Positions 59,087 through 64,000 of a stretch of DNA of 64,000 nt are shown in pieces. The notes below the pieces were generated by a model that worked only from the letters and a program-made list of their open reading frames with translations, did not search any database and was not told the DNA's origin. This stretch comes from Geosiphon pyriformis (Eukaryota > Glomeromycota > Glomeromycetes > Archaeosporales > Geosiphonaceae). The stretch spans positions 303,258 to 367,257 of the forward strand of contig JAAOMT010000503.1 in the NCBI GenBank assembly GCA_016748015.1, written 5' to 3'. How positions within the stretch are numbered: the stretch's first letter is position 1; the number at the start of each line of letters is the position of its first letter. The translations under genes were made by a program, and so were the position numbers.

Positions 59087-59527
59087 TCAGTCATTACTCA
59101 TCAGTGCTTGGTATTGAGTGGCTTCCATAACTAATACCTTGATTGGTACAGTGATGCCATTGATTTCTATAGGCAAGTTATTTATTTTACTAATTGGAGT
59201 CTTGGTGGCTCCATCAGCTGTAATTATCTTTGCACTGGCAGCTTGATTAACTTGGTGACCTAATTGGTTTATGAGCTGTCTTGTGATGATGCTGCCAGCT
59301 AATCTACTATCTAGGATCAGTTTAATAGACTGACTGTCAATTTTGGCATCCGTGTACATCACTGTAATAGGTTTTTTCTCAAGTATGGCTCCACTGAACA
59401 AAGAGGTTTCTGTTGGTTTCTCGATTTCAAAGGGAAATATTACTGCTAGAAACTCGTCTTCCATGATAGTGGCTGGCAGAATATTGGTAAGTGGTTGCTT
59501 TTGGTTGGGTTTCCAGGTGTTGGGCAA
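59087..59527 (-). pseudogene. Element A aspartic protease
   Basis: Retropepsin-like fragment: LILDSRLAGSIITRQLINQLG, KIITADGATKTPIS and ATQYQALMSND. The active-site triplet is DSR where D has DSG, a single G-to-A/C-type change that should abolish catalysis. Preceded by a Pro/Asn-rich linker. Confidence 0.75.
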
Positions 59528-59863
59528 GGTGTCTTCTGGAGTAACCAGAAAGCTTAAATAGTTCTGAGAACTCGGGTTTTAAGTATACCCAGTTCCCGAA
59601 TTCTGCTGTCATCATCTTAATGGCTGGTTGGATGAACTAGGAATTGGTTGGTGAACAACCATTGCTGATCTCCAGTTTTGAGTGACTCTTGATCTAGGGT
59701 TTCCTGATGTCATTTGAGTGGAATTGGGTGATGGTGTTTAATAGATTATTTGTGGCTGCAGCTGATATATAGGTTGGGACTGTAGTTGATAAACAATGGG
59801 TGCTGTTGGCTGATAAATTGGCAGTTGATAAATTTGTGGCTGCATCATAGGTATGTAATTTGG

Positions 59864-60742
59864 TTAATATATTACTGAGATTGATGGATAACTCAGAGCT
59901 GAAAACCTGCAATCAGAGTTTTGATATTGATTTTTCAATTGTTGGTTTTCTATTTTTAACTGACAATTAATTCTCAAATGTTCTTGTTTACTACAGTAGT
60001 GGCAGATATGCATCTCTTGCTGCCACGGCTGATTAGATGATAATAAGAAACGCAACTGATTTTGTGGGTAATTTGTGATTCCTAAATTATTGCATTGTTA
60101 GGATGGTTGATAAATTGTGTGATTGTCAGCTAAGTATCCTTCCAGCTTCTGGTTAATGGAATTACTGAATTGTTTCAATTTGGAATCTAATTCAGATGAT
60201 CCATTCATCACTAGATTTATGGCTTGGGCATGATTGGCTTTGAGTTCAGCTGCTTCAAAATCTCTGGCGTTGTTAATTGCAGCTTGAAGGTCTACTGGAT
60301 GCATTGGGTGTATGCATTGGAGGATGCTACTGTGCAGGCCTCTAATAAATTGGTTTAGGATTTGTGGCGCTGTAAAATAATCAGCCTAAATTGCTTGAAT
60401 CTGGTGCAAATTCCTATGGAAGCATCTTAGGTAAGTAGTAACTGCTTTATTTTTCCCTTGTTTGATAGTGGTGAAAGTGTTTGCTAGCCGATTAATACTA
60501 TTGTTGTTGCTGAAGTATTGTAGGAATGCAAGCTTGAATGCAGCAAAATCTTGGAGTTTGTTAGCCAAGCTTTGATACCATAAATTGGCAGTATTTTGAA
60601 GAAAGTAAAAAATGACCTGCATGGCTCTGGCATTATTCCAGCTGTTGGCTGCGATGGCTTTTTCCATATCATTTAGCCACACTTGGGTGTTATTTTCTTT
60701 ACTGGTGAATTTCTCAAGTTTTGCTATCAGAGCGTAGGCCAT
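59864..60742 (-). pseudogene. Element A gag with intact CCHC zinc knuckle
   Basis: Starts MAYALIAKLEKFTSKENN (60,742), gag core with AIAANSWNNARAMQVIFYFL, TANLWYQSL, QYFSNNNSINRLANTF and TTYLRCFHRNLHQI; one stop near 60,386. The following piece (60,304-60,098) ends EGYLADNHTIYQ. A zinc knuckle of the exact CX2CX4HX4C type (CHYCSKQEHLRINC) lies at about 60,005-59,960. These parts package RNA in Ty3-like particles. Confidence 0.8.
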
Positions 60743-61159
60743 TGGATCGACATTTGGTTGTTGCAGTTGTTGTTGTGGCTGTTGAAGCAGCTGCTGTGGT
60801 TGTTGAGGTGGTTGAAGTAGCTGCTATTGCTGTTTGTTGATTGGTGGAGCTGAATTAATCCTGATTACTAAAGGTAAGTGTTGTTAATTATTGATGTCAG
60901 GGTTTTAATTGTTCTGATTGTGCTGCATTTGGAAATTCAGAGTTCTGATTTCTGGATTTTCCAAATCTGGATTTTGTTAAGTCTGAAAATTCGGGGTTTC
61001 AATGTTTGGGTTTTCTAGGATTGGGTTCTGATAAGTAAATTCTTGATCTTCAGATTCTTTTTCCTCTTCTTCTTGTTCTTTCTCTGATTCCATTACTTTC
61101 TAGAGACTTGCGATTCCGAAATCTGGTTGGAGTGGTGGAGATTGAAGTCCTGATGGCAT

Positions 61160-61736
61160 TGGTGATCAGAACTTAAATCTTTCAAAATACATGCCATATG
61201 GTCCTAGAAGATTTTTTTCTTTTGTTTACTCTAAAATGGGAATTGTCCAAAGGTTGATGTCACATGTGATGTGAACGTGCCTGTTGATGTAATGTTGATG
61301 GTGCTTCTAAGTGTATAGTGATATGATGAGTTTGTTGATGATTCAACTCTGGTTTTCTTCTTAGTGGGTGGTTGTATTTGTTTTGGTGTTACTGCTGTGT
61401 TTGCAATTTTTCTTTGTCTTTACTGGCATAAGTAATTGGGTATCTTTGTTGTGTACAATGTTCAATTTCTTTATTAATCTCAGTAATGATGGATGCGAAA
61501 TTATAATTTGTTGATAAGCTGGTGTTTTGGATTAATTTGTGGTAAAAAGTTTCTTTTGCTGATTCAGTGTTTACTGATGTTCTTAACAAATAAGCAATTT
61601 TTTCATTGACATAGAAATTAAAGACTGATTCTGCTAATATCTGATTGTGGTTCAATCCCAAGTGTTGACAGTAGTGTTGAAATAAAAATTTTGTGAATCT
61701 TAAATGGTTTGCTCCTATACTTTTTGATTCTGCCAC
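61160..61736 (-). pseudogene. Element A leader ORF (broken)
   Basis: Begins MAESKSIGANHLRFTKFLF at 61,736 and is open to 61,389 (115 codons), then frameshifts. Collinear with the intact leader ORF of B (53,824-53,228). The downstream remnants share PYGMYFERF-like and SGL ends with B. Confidence 0.65.
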
Positions 61737-61796
61737 TGTTGATTTATTTGTTGGTGCTGGTTCTCTGTAGGATTATACTTTACAGGAAGCACCAAA

Positions 61797-62580
61797 TGTT
61801 ACAGATAATTATTTGGGGTCTCAAGTCAAATAACAAATCCATAACTTGGTGCTTAGTTAGTACTCGGGTGTTAATATCTGAAGGTTTTGGTTGTGAAGTT
61901 CTTTGTATAATGAACAAGGATTTAATAGTTGTTTCAGTAGCCTCTCGGAATTGCAATTCTGTTGAATTTCTTTTTCAGTGTGGTGGCCAGTAATCCTCCT
62001 AATAAGCTATTCTCAAATCTATGAGTGTTTTACTCTTGTTTTATGGGTCTTTTACCAGTTCCTATGATGTCTGTATCTTAGTGCTTAATCTTTAATCAAT
62101 TTAGTAAAACCAAAGAAATAACAAAAAGAAATAAAAAAAAATAAAAAAAAATAAAAAAAATAAACAAAAGCAATTGCAAGTTAGTATCCCATTAATAGCT
62201 GTGATCAAGAGCTATTGTTCCAGTATGGTTAAGTATTAATTACTATCAACATGAAGTGTTGATAGTGGAGAGTAGATTTGGATGGTAAATAGTTATTTAT
62301 TTGATATTTGTGAATGAAAGATTGCTTAGATCAAATCTAAACTAAGAGGTTTGTCTTTTCTCCTTTTAATACTACCACTATATATACATAATTGATGTTC
62401 TATGAGATCGCTCACATTTCTGAGCAATGTGCTATGATTTCTTGAGCAATGCTTATATTGCTGAGCCATGTGCTCTAATTTCTAACATCACTCCATATTG
62501 CTAAGCAATGTGCTCACGTGCTAAATACTATTCTCTCATTGGTCTGCTATTTTTTATATCTGTTTTTTTTATAAGTAACA
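61797..62580 (-). repeat. 5' LTR of element A
   Basis: 784-bp partner of 48,733-49,497. TATATATA at about 62,379-62,386, with the GAGCAATGTGCT tandem repeat upstream of it on the minus strand (about 62,408-62,520). Confidence 0.9.
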
Positions 62581-64000
62581 ATAATTACAAACAAAAACAA
62601 AGTTCTGAGATTTAAGAATGTTCAAAGAACCAACATTATCCAAAACTAAAGGGCAAGTGGGAGATAGACTTTCACTATTTAGAAATACAACAAAAAGCTC
62701 AAACTATTTAGGAACTGGGCCATAGAGGTCCAATCTTTTTTAATGCTTGAAAGTATACCAATCAAAGACAGAACTATGATGATCACAAAGTTGATCCACA
62801 AAAGCAATACCATACCACTGGAAAGAAGGGAAAAACCTAAAAAACTGTAACTTGCCCAGAACAACAAACATAAGAACTCCACCATGAAACTAAAAGGGAT
62901 TGGCCAGAGAGCCACTCAGGGACAAATTGCAATCAAGAAGAATGCGAACCATGTCTACCAGAAGTTATCAGAAGCACTGACACAAATACACACAGAAAAA
63001 CTCAATGGATGAACAGGATGCCAGCACAGAACTTGCAAGTTATGGGATCTGTGAGAGAACAAATGACCCAAGATGCCACCAAAGTTTGCAAAACTAACAA
63101 AAGAGGCCACTTTGCTCTCTGACTGAACCTGAACAAAAGACTTCAAACCATAGAAGAAAGGGTAATGGATTATATTACTAAGAAAATCAAGAGGTAAGCC
63201 AAATTTGAACTTCAAGCTCTTATAAATCAAAACATTCCACTTGTTACATATACTAATGAGAACAAAGCTAAACTGCATTCTATAACTAACTATAGAATAA
63301 AAAACCACTAATACCAAATATAAGAACTGCTTATCTAAGACAGTTTTTCTCAAGACCAGATTGGTAAAAAAACAAATGTCTGAATTTGCTTTCGCCAAAC
63401 TAGGCTTTGACAGTCCTTCAATTGATAGAAAAATACCCAAATATTGATGAGATTTACCCTTTTTGACAATGGAAATAGGCGAGCCACTGATAGAAAGAAA
63501 AGGAGTGCTAATTCTGCTATTGATAGAAATGGCCACTGTTTTATTGTTATTAATAGAAATATTATTTATCCAAAAAAATTCATTTGCAATATCAAGAATA
63601 TGTTGAGTAGCTGCCTAACTACAACCAATTCAAATTGTATCATCAATAAAAGTGCTAGCAGCAAAAAAAGAAGAGAGCCCAGTCTGGGACTCAGCACAAT
63701 CATTCCTTGAAATAAAATAAAAATTTAACTTATAACTACACATGTTTTTCTGTCTCTTAACTTCACATAGCAGAGGATCATAAAATATACACCACAGAAG
63801 AGGAAAAAAGACCTCCCTTTGGTTCAAACCATTATGTACACAATAACCATCCATTAACCCAAAATCTGTCATCATTCTGTTGGTACAATCTTTATGAATA
63901 CCACCGAAAAACCAAATGAACCTGCTGCACATCTTGATCCTAACCAAACTTTTCTCAAGATATACCCAGCTGACTGAATTATATGCTTTTTACATATCTT
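62581..64000 (-). mobile_element. LINE G, 5' part (RT), running out of the window
   Basis: RT part of the LINE whose 3' half is 47,290-48,732. Near 63,830-63,760 is the RT motif B region (GLNQREVFFPLLW, IFYDPLLCEV). The catalytic box reads FIDDTIR at about 63,640. The palm/thumb follows (SPISIVKKGKSHQYLGIFLS, 63,490-63,420) and the connection region (YPFFYGLKSFVQVQ, CWHPVHPLSF). Ends at element A (62,580). Frames are interrupted by stops. Endonuclease and the start lie beyond 64,000. Confidence 0.85.

Larger units (their letters stand above)
48733..62580 (-). mobile_element. Ty3-like element A (interrupted by element B)
   Basis: LTR-retrotransposon on the minus strand inserted in LINE G. LTRs: 61,797-62,580 (5') and 48,733-49,497 (3'), TGTTAC...GTAACA ends. 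Flanks ACAA and ATAA are a 4-bp duplication with one mismatch; removing A restores the LINE reading (SQNFVFVCNY to LLQISTNYLLVYTDES). The primer-binding site TTTGGTGCTTCCTG adjoins the 5' LTR. Parts in order: leader ORF, gag with zinc knuckle, protease, cysteine-rich module, dUTPase, RT-RNase H, integrase (split by B at 50,850-54,752), post-integrase ORF. Without B its length is about 9.9 kb. Confidence 0.9.

Overview
The window looks like nuclear DNA of a repeat-rich, very AT-rich fungus, most likely an arbuscular mycorrhizal fungus (Glomeromycotina). This is an inference from the short spliceosomal introns, the fungal gene complement (BUD6/AIP3, DBP3, PRE10, SRP40), the low GC and the style of the LINEs and Ty3-like elements. 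No species can be assigned from the sequence alone.

Layout. (1) 1-21,430 is a transposon block. Two Ty3-like elements of one family (here 'C1' and 'C2', minus strand) lie in tandem and share one LTR (3,503-4,210). C2 is split by a complete 10.2 kb Ty3-like element 'D' (6,343-16,587, plus strand) with a perfect 4-bp target duplication. An LTR of a further family ends C1 on the left (1-834). C2's right LTR abuts a LINE 3' end (20,764-21,430). (2) 21,430-40,516 is a gene island with seven host genes: an F-box/WD40 SCF adaptor, mitochondrial IF-3, an FHIT-type HIT hydrolase, DBP3 helicase, BUD6, proteasome alpha subunit PRE10, and SRP40/NOPP140. I could reconstruct exon structures for all of them, and reading frames stay open across the joins; the exceptions are two SRP40 boundaries and one BUD6 acceptor, which remain uncertain. 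The island is interrupted by an extremely AT-rich desert (25.2-27.9 and 29.3-30.6 kb) holding a hypermutated C-family solo LTR, a long TTA microsatellite and a 5'-truncated LINE. (3) 40,829-64,000 is a second transposon block. It has LINE E (with a D-family solo LTR inside), LINE F, and LINE G. LINE G is split by Ty3-like element 'A' (48,733-62,580, minus strand), which is itself split inside its integrase by a smaller LTR element 'B' (50,850-54,752).

The most unusual object is element B. It has two LTRs, the family's first ORF and the family's last (post-integrase) ORF. Everything between (gag, protease, dUTPase, RT, RNase H, integrase) is missing. In its place are about 860 bp holding two overlapping open frames, one of which is recognisably the first half of the shell (S) domain of an icosahedral plus-strand RNA virus coat protein (tombus-/sobemo-like jelly roll). 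B therefore looks like a retrotransposon-RNA virus chimera, most simply made by template switching during reverse transcription and then integrated by normal LTR machinery.

Other notable points: the A and D elements carry a dUTPase domain and a cysteine-rich module between protease and RT; each LTR family has its own tandem, often palindromic repeat just upstream of its TATA box; decay is dominated by G:C to A:T transitions; and the HIT gene appears to need a 5-nt microexon. Mobile elements are inferred to move by their own RT/integrase (LTR elements, 4-bp duplications) or target-primed reverse transcription (LINEs, longer duplications and A-rich tails). The host genes are housekeeping functions in alternating divergent/convergent order.
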